This document shows positions 45,187 through 57,620 of a stretch of DNA of 64,000 nt, one piece after another. The DNA is from Trinickia violacea. Its GTDB lineage: Bacteria; Pseudomonadota; Gammaproteobacteria; Burkholderiales; Burkholderiaceae. Within the stretch, counting starts at the first letter, position 1. Each line of letters starts with the position of its first letter. Where the stretch lies: contig NZ_CP040077.1 of the NCBI RefSeq assembly GCF_005280735.1, positions 4,278,001-4,342,000 on the forward strand, given 5' to 3'. The position numbers were made by a program, and so were the translations under genes. The notes beneath the pieces were generated by a model, which searched no databases, had not been told where the DNA came from, and worked only from the letters and a program-made list of their open reading frames with translations.

Positions 45187-45549
45187 TCACCCCATCCGGT
45201 GCCACGGGCGCGGGCCCGCGAGAATATGCGCGTGCAGGTGGTAGACCTCCTGTCCGCCTCCCGGCCCGGTATTGATCACCGTGCGGAAACCCGTCTCGCC
45301 GCCCGTGTAGGCGACGCCTAGTTTGGCGGCCAGTTGTGACACCAAGATCATCATTCTACCAAGCAGCGGGGCGTCGTTTTCGCTGCAATTCGACAGCGTT
45401 TCGATGTGTTTTCTGGGGATCACGAGGATGTGCGTTTCCGCTGCGGGGCGGATGTCCTTGAACGCGACGAATTCGTCGTCCTCATGGACTTTGGTGCTCG
45501 GAATCTGGCCTGCGGCGATCTTGCAGAAGAGACAGTTTTCGTGACTCAT
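45187..45549 (-). CDS. HIT-family nucleotide hydrolase/transferase (HinT-like)
   Basis: 120 residues. The histidine triad is His104-x-His106-x-His108 ('YHLHAHILAG'); Cys6 and Cys9 ('CLFC') with His residues match the zinc-binding HIT branch. HinT proteins hydrolyse adenosine phosphoramidates. The gene lies between a DUF4870 gene and tatA on one strand, a common neighbourhood in this group. Confidence 0.93.
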   Translation of the reverse strand: MSHENCLFCKIAAGQIPSTKVHEDDEFVAFKDIRPAAETHILVIPRKHIETLSNCSENDAPLLGRMMILVSQLAAKLGVAYTGGETGFRTVINTGPGGGQEVYHLHAHILAGPRPWHRMG

Positions 45550-45592
45550 GGTCTTCCAAATAGGCTAGCCGGGCTGGCGCGCTCGACGAGGC

Positions 45593-45988
45593 TCAGAACC
45601 ACGCGCGCGGCGTCAGCAGCGGCTTGTTGTCGTACAAGTACAGCCAACCTTTGATGATACGGTACAGCATCCAAATTCCGACGGCCCACAGCACCGGCAC
45701 ACCGATCAGCACAATGATCAGCGCAAGGCCGATCAGGTAGCCGGCGAGCCCGTACCAGAACGTACGGATCTGCCAGTCGAAATGCGCCTCATAGGGTGTG
45801 CCGGCGGCGTCCGAGCGCTTGACGTAGTTGATGATGACCGCGATCAGCCCCGTGAGGCCGCCCGTCAGCCAATGCACGGCGTAGAGCGCATAGAGCACAT
45901 GGGTCAGCGTGCGCAGACCGCGCAGGCGGTCGGCCTCGAGCGCCCCCTGGTAAGACGGAGGCGTGTAGCCGCCTTGCGACTCTTCCAT
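45593..45988 (-). CDS. DUF4870-like membrane protein
   Basis: 131 residues with about three hydrophobic segments ('VLYALYAVHWLTGGLTGLIAVI', 'FWYGLAGYLIGLALIIVLIG', 'WAVGIWMLYRIIKGWLYL'). It fits the small DUF4870 family of unknown function. It lies between hisE and the HIT gene on the same strand. Confidence 0.8.
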   Translation of the reverse strand: MEESQGGYTPPSYQGALEADRLRGLRTLTHVLYALYAVHWLTGGLTGLIAVIINYVKRSDAAGTPYEAHFDWQIRTFWYGLAGYLIGLALIIVLIGVPVLWAVGIWMLYRIIKGWLYLYDNKPLLTPRAWF

Positions 45989-46063
45989 ATTGCGTCTCCC
46001 CTTCTCTTGGTCAACGAAGCGTGTGCTCGCGGCGTGCGAAACGGCGCCGGCCGGACGACGGCA

Positions 46064-46429
46064 TCAGCCGCCGTTTTCCTCGCGCTCGCGGCGCTTTCTC
46101 AGCGCTTTTTCCTCGATGCCCGACAGCCCTTCGCGACGCTCCAGCTCGGCGATCACGTCGGCGGGACTCAAACCGTAGTGGGACAGCATGACGAGGCAGT
46201 GAAACCACAGATCCGCCACTTCGCCGACGAGGCTCGTCGGCGCGCCGCCCTGGCGCAAGTCCTTCGCCGCGAGCACGACTTCGGTCGCCTCTTCGCCGAT
46301 CTTCTTCAGCACGGCGTCGTCGCCCTTGTGGAAGAGGCGCGCGACGTACGACTGGTCGGGGTCGCCGCCCTTGCGGCTGTCGATCGTGGCCGCCAGGCGC
46401 AGCAGCGTGTCTTCGGTGGATGGCGTCAT
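46064..46429 (-). CDS. hisE: Phosphoribosyl-ATP pyrophosphatase
   Basis: 121 residues, a MazG-like helical fold with acidic metal ligands ('[12 protein letters not shown]', '[12 protein letters not shown]'). It converts PR-ATP to PR-AMP, step 2 of histidine synthesis. Its ATG overlaps the stop of hisI by 4 bp (46426-46429). Separate hisI and hisE, rather than a fused gene, are usual for this group. Confidence 0.96.
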   Translation of the reverse strand: MTPSTEDTLLRLAATIDSRKGGDPDQSYVARLFHKGDDAVLKKIGEEATEVVLAAKDLRQGGAPTSLVGEVADLWFHCLVMLSHYGLSPADVIAELERREGLSGIEEKALRKRREREENGG

Positions 46430-46833
46430 TTGTAGATGTGTTCGGGGTCTTTCAGCACCGGCTCCACGGCGACCCAGTCGCCGTCATCCGCGGTGCCTTC
46501 GAATTTCTGGAAGAAGCACGAGTGGCGGCCGGTGTGGCAGGCGATGCCCGACACCTGCTCGACCTTCAGCAGCACGACGTCTTCGTCGCAATCGAGCCGG
46601 ACTTCCTTGACGTGCTGGACGTGGCCGGACTCCTCGCCCTTGAACCACAGGCGCTGGCGCGAGCGCGAGAAGTAGACCGCGCGGTGCGTCTCGATTGTCT
46701 TCGCGAGCGCCTCGCGGTTCATCCACGCGAACATCAAGACGTCGTTCGTCGACGCCTCTTGCGCGATCACCGGCACGAGGCCGTTGGCGTCCCACTGGAC
46801 CTTGTCCAGCCATTGCTGGTCTGCGATCGTCAT
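46426..46833 (-). CDS. hisI: Phosphoribosyl-AMP cyclohydrolase
   Basis: 135 residues. The zinc and magnesium ligands are seen in '[15 protein letters not shown]' and '[13 protein letters not shown]'. It opens the adenine ring of PR-AMP, step 3 of histidine synthesis. One base separates it from hisF upstream, and it overlaps hisE downstream. Confidence 0.97.
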   Translation of the reverse strand: MTIADQQWLDKVQWDANGLVPVIAQEASTNDVLMFAWMNREALAKTIETHRAVYFSRSRQRLWFKGEESGHVQHVKEVRLDCDEDVVLLKVEQVSGIACHTGRHSCFFQKFEGTADDGDWVAVEPVLKDPEHIYK

Positions 46834-46834
46834 C

Positions 46835-47608
46835 TCAAAGCCTCACCGAAATACCCTGCTCGGCCATGAAGCGCTTGGCCTCGCCGACCGTGTGCTCGCC
46901 GTAGTGGAAAATGCTCGCGGCCAGCACGGCATCGGCACGGCCCTCGCGGATGCCGTCGGCGAGGTGCTGCAGCGAGCCCACGCCGCCCGATGCGATCACC
47001 GGCACCGGCACCGCGTCGGACACCGCACGCGTCAGCGCAAGGTCGAAGCCGCTCTTGGTACCGTCGCGGTCCATGCTCGTGAGCAGGATTTCGCCCGCGC
47101 CGAGCTCGGCCATCTTGCGCGCCCACTCGACGGCGTCAAGACCGGTCGCCTTGCGTCCCCCATGCGTGAACACTTCCCAGCGAGCCGGTTCGCCATCGGG
47201 CGACGTGCGCTTCGCGTCGATCGCGACGACGATGCACTGCGAGCCGTATTTATCGGCTGCATCGCGCACGAGCTGCGGGTTGGCGACGGCCGACGAGTTC
47301 ATGCTGATCTTGTCCGCGCCCGCGTTCAGGAGGCGCCTCACGTCTTCGACCGCGCGCACGCCGCCGCCGACCGTCAGCGGAATGAACACCTGCGACGCCA
47401 CCGCCTCGATGATCGGCAGGATCAGGTCGCGCTGATCGGAGGTCGCGGTAATGTCGAGAAAGGTGAGTTCATCGGCGCCTTGCTCGTCGTAGCGGCGCGC
47501 GATCTCGACCGGATCGCCCGCATCGCGCAGTTCGACGAAGTTGACGCCTTTGACGACACGCCCGGCGGTCACGTCGAGGCAGGGGATGATGCGTTTAGCT
47601 AGAGCCAT
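46835..47608 (-). CDS. hisF: Imidazole glycerol phosphate synthase, cyclase subunit
   Basis: 257 residues, a TIM barrel with catalytic Asp12 ('[14 protein letters not shown]') and the second Asp in '[13 protein letters not shown]'. With HisH it forms IGP and AICAR using ammonia from glutamine. It lies 126 bp after hisA, the gap including a 9-bp stem-loop (47632-47640 with 47647-47655). Confidence 0.97.
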   Translation of the reverse strand: MALAKRIIPCLDVTAGRVVKGVNFVELRDAGDPVEIARRYDEQGADELTFLDITATSDQRDLILPIIEAVASQVFIPLTVGGGVRAVEDVRRLLNAGADKISMNSSAVANPQLVRDAADKYGSQCIVVAIDAKRTSPDGEPARWEVFTHGGRKATGLDAVEWARKMAELGAGEILLTSMDRDGTKSGFDLALTRAVSDAVPVPVIASGGVGSLQHLADGIREGRADAVLAASIFHYGEHTVGEAKRFMAEQGISVRL

Positions 47609-47734
47609 GATGTTGCGTTGCCGCTGGTAAGGCCGCTCGCGCTTGAGCGAGCGGCGGGAGCCGACAAAGCGGCAGCGTGAACGGGCTGCCTCAGCGGGCA
47701 GATATCCGGCCGGTTCGGCCGAGAAGCGGCTGAA

Positions 47735-48487
47735 TCAAGCGTCGTCCGATTCGCGCAGCGTGTCTGCGCGGGTCTGCGCCGCCGCGAAATCGAGGTCGCC
47801 CGAGTAGATCGCGCGGCCGCAGATCACGCCTTCGATGCCTTCGTCCTCGACTTCGCAAAGCGCGTCGATATCGTTGAGATTCGACAGCCCGCCGCTCGCG
47901 ATCACCGGAATCTTCACCGCGCGCGCCAGGCGCACGGTCGCCTCGATGTTGATGCCCTGGAGCATGCCGTCGCGGCCGATATCCGTATAGATGATCGATT
48001 CGCAGCCGTAGTCCTCGAACTTCTGCGCGAGGTCGACCACTTCATGGCCCGTCAGCTTGCTCCAGCCGTCGGTGGCGACTTTGCCGTCCTTCGCATCGAG
48101 CCCGACGATGATGTGGCCGCCGAACGCCGTGCAGGCGTCCTGCAGGAACCCGGGGTTCTTCACCGCCGCCGTGCCGATGATCACGTAGGACAGGCCGTCG
48201 TCGAGGTAGCGCTCGATCGTCTCCAGATCGCGGATGCCGCCGCCCAACTGGACCGGAATCTCGTTGCCGACTTCCTCGATGATCGCGCGGATCGCGTCCT
48301 CGTTCTTCGGCTTGCCGGCGAACGCGCCGTTCAGGTCGACGAGGTGCAGCCGCCGCGCGCCGCGGTCGACCCAATGCCGGGCCATTGCCGCCGGATCCTC
48401 GGAAAAAATCGTCGCCTGGTCCATATCGCCTTGTTTGAGGCGCACACACTGACCGTCTTTGAGGTCGATGGCCGGAATCAGCAGCAT
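47735..48487 (-). CDS. hisA: ProFAR isomerase
   Basis: 250 residues, a TIM barrel paralogous to HisF. Catalytic Asp8 ('IPAIDLKDG') and the Asp of '[11 protein letters not shown]' are present. It carries out the Amadori isomerisation, step 4 of histidine synthesis. About 200 bp separate it from hisH. Confidence 0.97.
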   Translation of the reverse strand: MLLIPAIDLKDGQCVRLKQGDMDQATIFSEDPAAMARHWVDRGARRLHLVDLNGAFAGKPKNEDAIRAIIEEVGNEIPVQLGGGIRDLETIERYLDDGLSYVIIGTAAVKNPGFLQDACTAFGGHIIVGLDAKDGKVATDGWSKLTGHEVVDLAQKFEDYGCESIIYTDIGRDGMLQGINIEATVRLARAVKIPVIASGGLSNLNDIDALCEVEDEGIEGVICGRAIYSGDLDFAAAQTRADTLRESDDA

Positions 48488-48685
48488 AGCAATCGCGTCT
48501 AGTCTGGGAAAAAGTTGGGAAATCCACGGCGCCGGGCCTCGGGCCCGCGCCGTCTCGCTAGTTTAGTACAAGTCTTTCGGTGCTCTGCCCGCTACAAGTT
48601 ACAGGATGATGGCTGACGCCCAACTTGTAGCAAGGCGCCGCCGAAATCCAGTCAGGCAGCATACGCACGAAAGGCGATAAGGGCT
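48488..48685. other. hisH-hisA gap with inverted repeats
   Basis: 198 bp with no gene. It holds a 10-bp inverted repeat GCTACAAGTT/AACTTGTAGC (48591-48600 with 48622-48631, 21-nt spacer) and a GC-rich hairpin at about 48523-48552. Possible processing or attenuation site inside the histidine cluster. Confidence 0.5.
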
Positions 48686-49327
48686 TCACGGGTTCCAGTG
48701 CACGAAGTTGCGATAGATGCGCAACCCCGTCTCGGCGCTCTTTTCCGGGTGAAATTGGGTTGCGAACAGGTTATCGCGCGCCACCGCCGACGTAAACGAG
48801 ACGCCGTAGTCTGTCTCGCCCGCCGAATGGGCCGGGTTGTCCGGCACCACATAATAGCTGTGCACGAAATAGAAGAAGCTGCCGTCGGGCACCCCGTCCC
48901 ACAGCGGATGCGGCGCGGCCTGGCGCACGCGGTTCCAGCCCATCTGGGGCACCTTGAAGCGCGAGCCGTCGTCCTGAAGCTGGCCGTCGAGCTCGAAGCG
49001 AACCACCTTGCCGGGCAGCAGGCCCAAGCCGCGCGTGTCGCCTTCGGCGCTCCAGTCGAACAGCATCTGCTCGCCGACGCACACGCCCATCAGCGGCTTC
49101 GTCTTCGACGCCTCGATCACCGCCTCCTGCAGCCCCGATTCGCCCAGGCAGCGCATGCAGTCGGGCATCGCGCCCTGTCCGGGCAGCACGACGCGGTCGG
49201 CGGCCCGGATCGCCTCCGGCCGGTCGACGATCGCCACGTCCGCCTCGGGCGCAGCCTTCTTGAGCGCCTGCGCTACCGAGCGCAGGTTGCCCATCCCGTA
49301 ATCCACAATCGCAATCGAAGTTTTCAT
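48686..49327 (-). CDS. hisH: Imidazole glycerol phosphate synthase, glutaminase subunit
   Basis: 213 residues of the class I glutamine amidotransferase fold. Catalytic Cys83 is in '[10 protein letters not shown]', and the His/Glu pair in '[11 protein letters not shown]'. It supplies ammonia to HisF. Its ATG overlaps the stop codon of the marC-family gene by 4 bp. Confidence 0.97.
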   Translation of the reverse strand: MKTSIAIVDYGMGNLRSVAQALKKAAPEADVAIVDRPEAIRAADRVVLPGQGAMPDCMRCLGESGLQEAVIEASKTKPLMGVCVGEQMLFDWSAEGDTRGLGLLPGKVVRFELDGQLQDDGSRFKVPQMGWNRVRQAAPHPLWDGVPDGSFFYFVHSYYVVPDNPAHSAGETDYGVSFTSAVARDNLFATQFHPEKSAETGLRIYRNFVHWNP

Positions 49328-49944
49328 CTCAAGTTAGGCAGTAGTGCCTTCAATCCGTCGACGATGAACTCCACCGCCAGCGCCGACAACATCAAACCCA
49401 TCAACCGCGTGCCAATATTGATGCCGGTCTGCCCGACCCAGCGGGCGATCGGCTCGGCGAGCCGCAACGAGAAGAAACAGATCGCCGCAAGAATCGCGCC
49501 GATCGCAATCAGTCCCACCCGATCGTACCAATGGTGCGAGTTCGCCGAATAGACGATCACCGTGCTGATCGAACCCGGCCCGGTCAACAGCGGAATCGCG
49601 AGCGGCACGACCGCAATGCTGTTCTTCGACTCAGCCTCGTCGCGCTCTTCAGGCGTGGAACGCGCGTTGCCGATCTGCGCGTTCAGCATGTTGATCGCCA
49701 TCAGCAGCATGATGATCCCGCCGCCCACTTCGAGCGAGCCGACCGAGATGCCGAAGAAGCTGATGATCTGCTGCCCGAGCAGCGTCGTCACCGCGACCAC
49801 GCAGAACACCGAGATCGAGGTAATCCGGATGGTGTGGCGCCGCTCGGCGTCACTCTGCTGCGACGTCAAGCTCAGAAAAAACGGCACGGCGCCGACCGGG
49901 TTGATCAGCGCCAGCAATGAAATAAAGGATTTAAGAAGATCCAT
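49324..49944 (-). CDS. MarC-family integral membrane protein
   Basis: 206 residues with about six membrane helices. '[15 protein letters not shown]' and '[18 protein letters not shown]' are family signatures. The function is not established; the original link to multiple antibiotic resistance has not held. It lies between hisB and hisH and overlaps hisH by 4 bp, so it is expressed with histidine genes. ATG at 49944 is chosen; one at 49959 is also possible. Confidence 0.9.
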   Translation of the reverse strand: MDLLKSFISLLALINPVGAVPFFLSLTSQQSDAERRHTIRITSISVFCVVAVTTLLGQQIISFFGISVGSLEVGGGIIMLLMAINMLNAQIGNARSTPEERDEAESKNSIAVVPLAIPLLTGPGSISTVIVYSANSHHWYDRVGLIAIGAILAAICFFSLRLAEPIARWVGQTGINIGTRLMGLMLSALAVEFIVDGLKALLPNLR

Positions 49945-50000
49945 CGCAAGCCGGCGCACGCATCCAAGCGTCGCCGGTCCGGTTCTCTCTCGCGTTAGCT

Positions 50001-50588
50001 TTAGAGACTGCCCTTGGTCGACGGAATCTGCCCCGCCGCGCGCTCGTCCAACTCGACGGCCATGCGCAGCGCACGGCCGAACGCCTTGAAAACCGTTTCC
50101 ATCTGATGGTGCGCGTTGAGGCCCCGCAGGTTATCGACATGCAGCGTCACGCCTGCGTGGTTCACGAAGCCGCGGAAAAACTCGATCGACAGGTCGACAT
50201 CGAAGTTGCCGATGCGCGCGCGCGTGAACGGCACGTGGAATTCGAGGCCCGGACGGCCCGAAAAGTCGATGACGACGCGCGACAGCGCCTCGTCGAGCGG
50301 CACGTATGCATGGCCGTAGCGGCGGATGCCCTTCCTGTCGCCGATCGCCTTCGCAACGGCCTGGCCGAGCGTGATGCCGGTATCTTCGACCGTGTGGTGG
50401 TCGTCGATATGCAGGTCGCCATGCGCCTCGATATCCAGGTCGATCAACCCATGCCGCGCGATCTGATCGAGCATGTGGTCGAGGAACGGCACACCGGTGG
50501 CGAGCTTTTGCTGGCCGGTGCCGTCCAGGTTGATCTTCACACGGATCTGCGTTTCGCTGGTATTGCGAACGACTTCCGCAACGCGCAT
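50001..50588 (-). CDS. hisB: Imidazoleglycerol-phosphate dehydratase
   Basis: 195 residues, monofunctional. Two repeated manganese-binding motifs are present ('[11 protein letters not shown]', '[11 protein letters not shown]' and 'NHAGVTLH', '[18 protein letters not shown]'). It is step 6 of histidine synthesis. The start at 50588 has GAGGT 5 nt upstream; a TTG codon 21 bp earlier lies within that leader and is rejected. Confidence 0.97.
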   Translation of the reverse strand: MRVAEVVRNTSETQIRVKINLDGTGQQKLATGVPFLDHMLDQIARHGLIDLDIEAHGDLHIDDHHTVEDTGITLGQAVAKAIGDRKGIRRYGHAYVPLDEALSRVVIDFSGRPGLEFHVPFTRARIGNFDVDLSIEFFRGFVNHAGVTLHVDNLRGLNAHHQMETVFKAFGRALRMAVELDERAAGQIPSTKGSL

Positions 50589-50691
50589 GGGGGACCTCAA
50601 AGTAAGCAAGAAAAAAGGGATGCGGTTGAATGGATGCCGGCCGCGCGTTCAGTGGCGAACTTCGCGCGGCGGGCTTGGGTTCATCTCTGCT

Positions 50692-51762
50692 TCATTTCAA
50701 CACGAGTTTCAGCGCTGCCAACAGTTGCGCGTTTTCTTCGGGAGAGCCGACTGTCAAACGCACGCAATTGGCGAGCAATGGGTGCATTTTACTCACGTTT
50801 TTGATCAGAACCCGCGCGGTTAGCAGCGTATCGAACGTGGCGGCCGCATCGGGCACGCGCACGAGCAAGAAGTTGCCGGCGCTCGGGAATACCGTCGTGC
50901 CCGGCAGCGCGCCCACCGCGTGCGCCAGCTTGGTGCGTTCGGCGCGCAATTCGGCGGCCTGCGCGTCGAGCACGTCGACGTGGTCGAGCAGGAAATCGGC
51001 CGTGGCTTGCGTCAGCACGTTCACGTTGTACGGGGGGCGCACTTTGTCGAATTCGGCTAGCCACGCCGGCGTGCCGGCCAGGTAGCCCAGGCGGATGCCC
51101 GCGAGCCCGAGCTTCGACACCGTGCGCATGACCACCACGTTATCGAAGGCGCCGGCACGCGGCATCCAGCTTTGCTGCGCGAACGGCTGATACGCCTCGT
51201 CGATCACCACGAGGCTCTTCTTCGCCGCCGCGATGATGCGCTCCATGTCTGCTTCGTCGAACAGCGTGCCGGTCGGGTTGTTCGGATACGCGAGATAGAC
51301 GATGGCCGGCTCGTGCTCCGAGATCGCGGCCAGCATGGCGTCCGCGTCGAGCGTCAAGTCCGACTTGAGCGGCACGCCGACGAACTCCATCTGCGCGAGC
51401 TTCGCCGACACCTGATACATGACGAAGCCCGGCGCCGGCGCCAGCACCTTTGCGCCCGGCTTCGCACAGGCAACCGAAATCATGCTGATGATTTCATCGG
51501 AGCCATTGCCGAGCAGCACGTCGCAGCCGGCAGGCACCTGCATCACGCGCTTGATCTTGTCGATCAGCGCGGCCGGCCGAGGCGCCGGATAGCGGTTCAG
51601 CGCGACGCCCGCCAGATGCTCGCCGAGCTGCGCGGCGAGCGCCTCGGGCAGCGGAAACGGGTTCTCCATCGCGTCGAGCTTGACGAAGCCCGTCGCGTCC
51701 GGCACCGGATAGCCCGTCATCGAGAGCACATCGCGGCGAATGATGTCTTGTGGTGTCGTCAT
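50692..51762 (-). CDS. hisC: Histidinol-phosphate aminotransferase
   Basis: 356 residues, a class I/II PLP enzyme. The PLP-binding lysine is in '[21 protein letters not shown]', and '[15 protein letters not shown]' is the PLP phosphate/aspartate region. It makes histidinol phosphate from imidazole acetol phosphate. It starts 11 bp after hisD. Confidence 0.95.
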   Translation of the reverse strand: MTTPQDIIRRDVLSMTGYPVPDATGFVKLDAMENPFPLPEALAAQLGEHLAGVALNRYPAPRPAALIDKIKRVMQVPAGCDVLLGNGSDEIISMISVACAKPGAKVLAPAPGFVMYQVSAKLAQMEFVGVPLKSDLTLDADAMLAAISEHEPAIVYLAYPNNPTGTLFDEADMERIIAAAKKSLVVIDEAYQPFAQQSWMPRAGAFDNVVVMRTVSKLGLAGIRLGYLAGTPAWLAEFDKVRPPYNVNVLTQATADFLLDHVDVLDAQAAELRAERTKLAHAVGALPGTTVFPSAGNFLLVRVPDAAATFDTLLTARVLIKNVSKMHPLLANCVRLTVGSPEENAQLLAALKLVLK

Positions 51763-51773
51763 GATGGAATGAG

Positions 51774-53096
51774 TCAGCCGGTCTGCTTCATCCGGTATTC
51801 GGCGCTCTTCGCGTGCGCCTGGAGCCCTTCGCCGTAGGCGAGTTCCGCGGCGATCTCGCCGAGCGTCTGCGCGCCTTCCGCGCTCACTTCGATCACGCTC
51901 GAGCGCTTGAAGAAATCGTAGACGCCAAGCGGCGACGAGAAGCGCGCCGTGCGCGAGGTCGGCAGTACGTGGTTCGGCCCCGCGCAGTAGTCGCCGAGGC
52001 TCTCGCTCGTGTAGCGGCCGAGGAAGATCGCGCCTGCATGGCGGATTTCACGCAACCATTGCTGCGGGTCGAGCGCGGAGATTTCGAGGTGTTCGGGCGC
52101 GATGTCGTTGGCGATCGCGCACGCCTCGGCCATGTCGCGCACCTTGATCAGCGCGCCGCGGCCTTCGAGCGACTGCTGAATCACGGCGCGGCGCGGCATC
52201 GCCGGCAGCAGTTCGTTGATCGCGTCCTCGACGCGCGCGATGAATGCGTCGTCCGGGCACAGCAGGATCGATTGCGCGAGCTCGTCGTGCTCGGCCTGCG
52301 AGAACAGGTCCATCGCCACCCAGCGCGGATCGGTCGTGCCGTCGCACAGCACGAGGATTTCCGACGGCCCGGCGATCATGTCGATGCCGACCGTGCCGAA
52401 CACGCGGCGCTTCGCCGATGCGACATACGCGTTGCCGGGGCCGCAGATCTTGTCGACCTGAGGAATCGTATCGGTGCCGTAGGCGAGCGCGGCCACCGCC
52501 TGTGCACCGCCGATCGTGAACACGCGATCGACGCCGCCCAGCAGCGCCGCCGCGAGCACGAGCTCGTTCTTCACGCCGTCGGGGGTCGGCACGACCATGA
52601 TGATTTCGCGCACGCCCGCGACGCGTGCCGGAATCGCGTTCATGAGCACCGACGACGGGTACGCCGCCTTGCCGCCCGGCACGTAGATGCCGGCGCGATC
52701 GAGCGGCGTCACCTTCTGGCCGAGCACCGTGCCGTCGGCCTCGGTGTACTGCCAGCTATGGCTGCCGCACTCGATCTTCTGTTTCTCGTGATACGCGCGC
52801 ACGCGCGCCGCCGCCGCTTCGAGCGCCGCGCGGCGCTTCGGCTCCAGCCCTTCGAGCGCCGCTTCCAGCTCGGCGTGCGGCAATTCGAGCGCCGCGACGC
52901 TCGGCGCCGTCAGGCGATCGAACCGGTTCGTGTAGTCGAGCACGGCCGCGTCGCCGCGCGCCGCCACATCGGCCAGAATCTGCGCGACCGAACGCTCGAT
53001 CGCTTCATCCTCGCTCGCCTCGAACGCGAGCACGGCGTGCAACGCCGCCCGGAAACCGTCGGTGCTGGTGTCGAGTTTGCGAATGTTGAGAGACAT
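51774..53096 (-). CDS. hisD: Histidinol dehydrogenase
   Basis: 440 residues. Zinc ligands and catalytic histidines are seen in '[11 protein letters not shown]' and 'APEHLEI'. '[16 protein letters not shown]' is a family signature. It oxidises histidinol to histidine in two NAD-dependent steps. It lies between hisG and hisC. Confidence 0.97.
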   Translation of the reverse strand: MSLNIRKLDTSTDGFRAALHAVLAFEASEDEAIERSVAQILADVAARGDAAVLDYTNRFDRLTAPSVAALELPHAELEAALEGLEPKRRAALEAAAARVRAYHEKQKIECGSHSWQYTEADGTVLGQKVTPLDRAGIYVPGGKAAYPSSVLMNAIPARVAGVREIIMVVPTPDGVKNELVLAAALLGGVDRVFTIGGAQAVAALAYGTDTIPQVDKICGPGNAYVASAKRRVFGTVGIDMIAGPSEILVLCDGTTDPRWVAMDLFSQAEHDELAQSILLCPDDAFIARVEDAINELLPAMPRRAVIQQSLEGRGALIKVRDMAEACAIANDIAPEHLEISALDPQQWLREIRHAGAIFLGRYTSESLGDYCAGPNHVLPTSRTARFSSPLGVYDFFKRSSVIEVSAEGAQTLGEIAAELAYGEGLQAHAKSAEYRMKQTG

Positions 53097-53134
53097 GCTG
53101 ATATCCGTAACGGTTAGGCGCGCCCGACGAAGCG

Positions 53135-55188
<2,054 letters not shown>

Positions 55189-55428
55189 TTATGCGGGTTG
55201 CCATTCGGCGGGCGTCAGCGTCTTCATGCTGAGCGCGTGGATTTCTTCACGCATGCGCTCGCCGAGCGCCGCGTAGACGAGTTGATGGCGCTGGATCAGC
55301 CGCTTGCCCTCGAACGCATCGGAAACGATGGTCGCGAAGAAATGCTGGCCGTCGCCTTCGACTTCGAGGTGCTGGCACGTGAGGCCAGACTCGATGTATT
55401 GCTTGACCTGTTCGGGAGTCGGCAACAT
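55189..55428 (-). CDS. BolA-family protein (IbaG/YrbA type)
   Basis: 79 residues. The class II KH-like fold is shown by 'HLEVEGDGQHFFATIVSDAFEGKRLIQRHQLVYAALG', with the conserved His and FxG-type region. Such proteins partner CGFS glutaredoxins in iron-sulfur delivery; a CGFS glutaredoxin is encoded at 9.2 kb. The position between mla/ABC genes and murA is like yrbA in E. coli. Confidence 0.93.
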   Translation of the reverse strand: MLPTPEQVKQYIESGLTCQHLEVEGDGQHFFATIVSDAFEGKRLIQRHQLVYAALGERMREEIHALSMKTLTPAEWQPA

Positions 55429-55458
55429 GAAACGCTCCTTGTCGATGACTCGATAAGT

Positions 55459-56214
55459 TCAGTAACGCAGCTTGTAGCCCGATGCGAGCATCCGCATCGC
55501 GATCACAGCCAGCACGATAAAGAAACCGCCGACGATCGCGAGGGAGACGATGGGGTCGATGTCCGACAGCCCGAAGAACCCATAGCGAAAGCCGTCGATC
55601 ATGTAGAAGAACGGATTGAGCCGCGACACCTCGCGCCACACGGGCGGCAGCGTATGCGTCGAATAGAACACGCCCGACAGGAACGTGAGCGGCATGATCA
55701 GGAAGTTCTGGAACGCGGCCAGTTGATCGAACTTCTCGGCCCAGATGCCCGCGATGAGCCCAAGCGTGCCGAGAATCGCCGAGCCGAGCACCGCGAACGC
55801 GACGATGTAGAGCGGCGCGGAAAAGCTCATCGGAATGAACCAGATCGTCACGACGAACACGCCGAGCCCGACGCACAGCCCGCGCACGACCGCGGCGAGC
55901 ACGTAGGCGCCATACATCTCCCAATGCGCGAGCGGCGGCAGCAGCACGAACACGAGGTTGCCCGTGATCTTCGATTGGATCAGCGACGACGAGCTGTTCG
56001 CGAACGCGTTCTGCAGCACGCTCATCATCACGAGACCCGGGATCAGGAAGCTCGTGTACTCGACGCCGGGATACACCTCGACGTGACCGCGCAGCGCATG
56101 GCCGAAGATCGTCAGATAGAGCAGCGCGGTGATGACCGGCGCGAGCACCGTCTGGAACGCGACCTTCCAGAAGCGCAGGATTTCTTTATAAAACAGCGTG
56201 CGAAAACCGCTCAT
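55459..56214 (-). CDS. ABC-2 type exporter permease (YadH-like)
   Basis: 251 residues, six hydrophobic segments. 'FLIMPLTFLSGVFYSTHTLPPVWREVSRLNPFFYMIDGFRYG' is the ABC-2 signature. It forms an exporter with the ATPase encoded just upstream, with start and stop codons overlapping by 4 bp (56211-56214). Substrate unknown. Confidence 0.93.
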   Translation of the reverse strand: MSGFRTLFYKEILRFWKVAFQTVLAPVITALLYLTIFGHALRGHVEVYPGVEYTSFLIPGLVMMSVLQNAFANSSSSLIQSKITGNLVFVLLPPLAHWEMYGAYVLAAVVRGLCVGLGVFVVTIWFIPMSFSAPLYIVAFAVLGSAILGTLGLIAGIWAEKFDQLAAFQNFLIMPLTFLSGVFYSTHTLPPVWREVSRLNPFFYMIDGFRYGFFGLSDIDPIVSLAIVGGFFIVLAVIAMRMLASGYKLRY

Positions 56215-57137
56215 GCAAGCCCCTCGATCACTTCCGGTCCGTTCATCACCTGCACGAAAACGTCCTCGAGATCGGCCTTGCGGACTTCGATCTCTTCGAA
56301 CGTGCAGCCGGCCGCGCGGCATTGCGCGAGGATGCGTTCGACGTCGTCATAACTGGAGAGGCGCAGCAAATGCTGACGGGTTCCGGCCGCGGCCGGGTCC
56401 ACTTCGAGACCGCGCAGCTCGGCGGGCAACACGCCCGTCGCGAAGCGGACGAAAAGCTGCATGCCCGCGAAGCGCTGCAACAGCGCGCTCGTACGCTCGA
56501 GCGCCACGACCTCGCCCCGTCGCAGCATCGCGATGCGGTCGCACAGCGATTCGGCTTCTTCGAGGTAGTGCGTGGTCAGCACGATCGTGTGGCCCTCGCG
56601 GTTCAGGCGCGCGATGAATTTCCAGAGCGTCTGGCGCAATTCGACGTCGACGCCCGCGGTCGGCTCGTCGAGCACGATCACCGGCGGCCGGTGCACGAGC
56701 GCCTGCGCGACGAGGACGCGCCGCTTCATGCCGCCCGACAACGCGCGCATGTTCGCATCGGCCTTCTCGGTCAGATCGAGATTGGCCATCACTTCGTCGA
56801 TCCAGTCGTCGTTGCGATTGAGGCCGTAGTAGCCCGACTGGATGCGCAGCGTCTCGCGCACCGAAAAGAACGGATCGAACACGAGCTCCTGCGGCACGAC
56901 GCCGAGCGCGCGCCGCGCCTGACGGAAGTCGGACACGACGTCGTGCCCGCGCACCGCGACGCTGCCTTCGTCGGCACGCGCGAGCCCCGCGAGTATGCTG
57001 ATGAGCGTTGTTTTGCCCGCGCCGTTCGGCCCGAGCAGGCCAAAAAATTCGCCTTCCTCGACCGACAGGCTGACGCCCTTGAGCGCTTGCAGATCCTTGT
57101 AGCGCTTCTTGACGTTACGGATTTCTATGGCTGACAT
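56211..57137 (-). CDS. ABC exporter ATPase (YadG-like)
   Basis: 308 residues. Walker A 'LGPNGAGKTT' (about 35-44), ABC signature 'LSGGMKRRVLVA' and Walker B 'VIVLDEP' are intact, with the DRI-type switch His in 'LTTHYLEEAE'. A C-terminal extension of about 70 residues fits this family. It pairs with the following permease. Substrate unknown. Confidence 0.95.
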   Translation of the reverse strand: MSAIEIRNVKKRYKDLQALKGVSLSVEEGEFFGLLGPNGAGKTTLISILAGLARADEGSVAVRGHDVVSDFRQARRALGVVPQELVFDPFFSVRETLRIQSGYYGLNRNDDWIDEVMANLDLTEKADANMRALSGGMKRRVLVAQALVHRPPVIVLDEPTAGVDVELRQTLWKFIARLNREGHTIVLTTHYLEEAESLCDRIAMLRRGEVVALERTSALLQRFAGMQLFVRFATGVLPAELRGLEVDPAAAGTRQHLLRLSSYDDVERILAQCRAAGCTFEEIEVRKADLEDVFVQVMNGPEVIEGLA

Positions 57138-57309
57138 GGGTGTACGCGGCCTGGGTCGGCGGCGCCTATCAGGTGCGATTCAGGTGAAAGCGGGAACGGA
57201 ATTGGGGCCGGTTGGATGCCCCAAAAAACGTTTGATTATAGGACAACTCGGCTGAAGCCGACTTGTCGCGCCGGGAGTGTGGAGCGGCGTGCCAGCAGGC
57301 CCGCGCGCT

Positions 57310-57612
57310 TCAAAGCGGCGCCGAGACGGTGTCGAGTGAGGGTCGATGTCGGGCCGACAGCAGCGCGTCGACACCATAGGCTTGCGCGAGACTCGCAAGA
57401 CCCGCGGGGAGATTGACGATATCGAGTGCCGCGCCGCGCGCCTGCGCGGCGCGCTGCCATGCGAGCAGCACGGCAAGCGCGGAGGAATCGAATTGCGAGA
57501 GCGATGCGCAATCGACGCCGGTCGCGCCGCCGCCGATCTCCTTGAGCCCAGCGGCGAGCGCGGCCTTCGCGCTCGCGTGGGTCAAGGTGCTGCCGGTGCT
57601 GAAGCGGTTCAT
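57310..57612 (-). CDS. mlaB: STAS-domain protein MlaB
   Basis: 100 residues, one STAS domain. The phosphorylation-loop-type motif 'LSQFDSSALAVLLAW' corresponds to the MlaB region required for binding MlaF. It lies last in the mla operon and 170 bp before the YadG-like gene. MlaB stabilises the MlaFE transporter. Confidence 0.88.
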   Translation of the reverse strand: MNRFSTGSTLTHASAKAALAAGLKEIGGGATGVDCASLSQFDSSALAVLLAWQRAAQARGAALDIVNLPAGLASLAQAYGVDALLSARHRPSLDTVSAPL

Positions 57613-57620
57613 TGAAGGAC

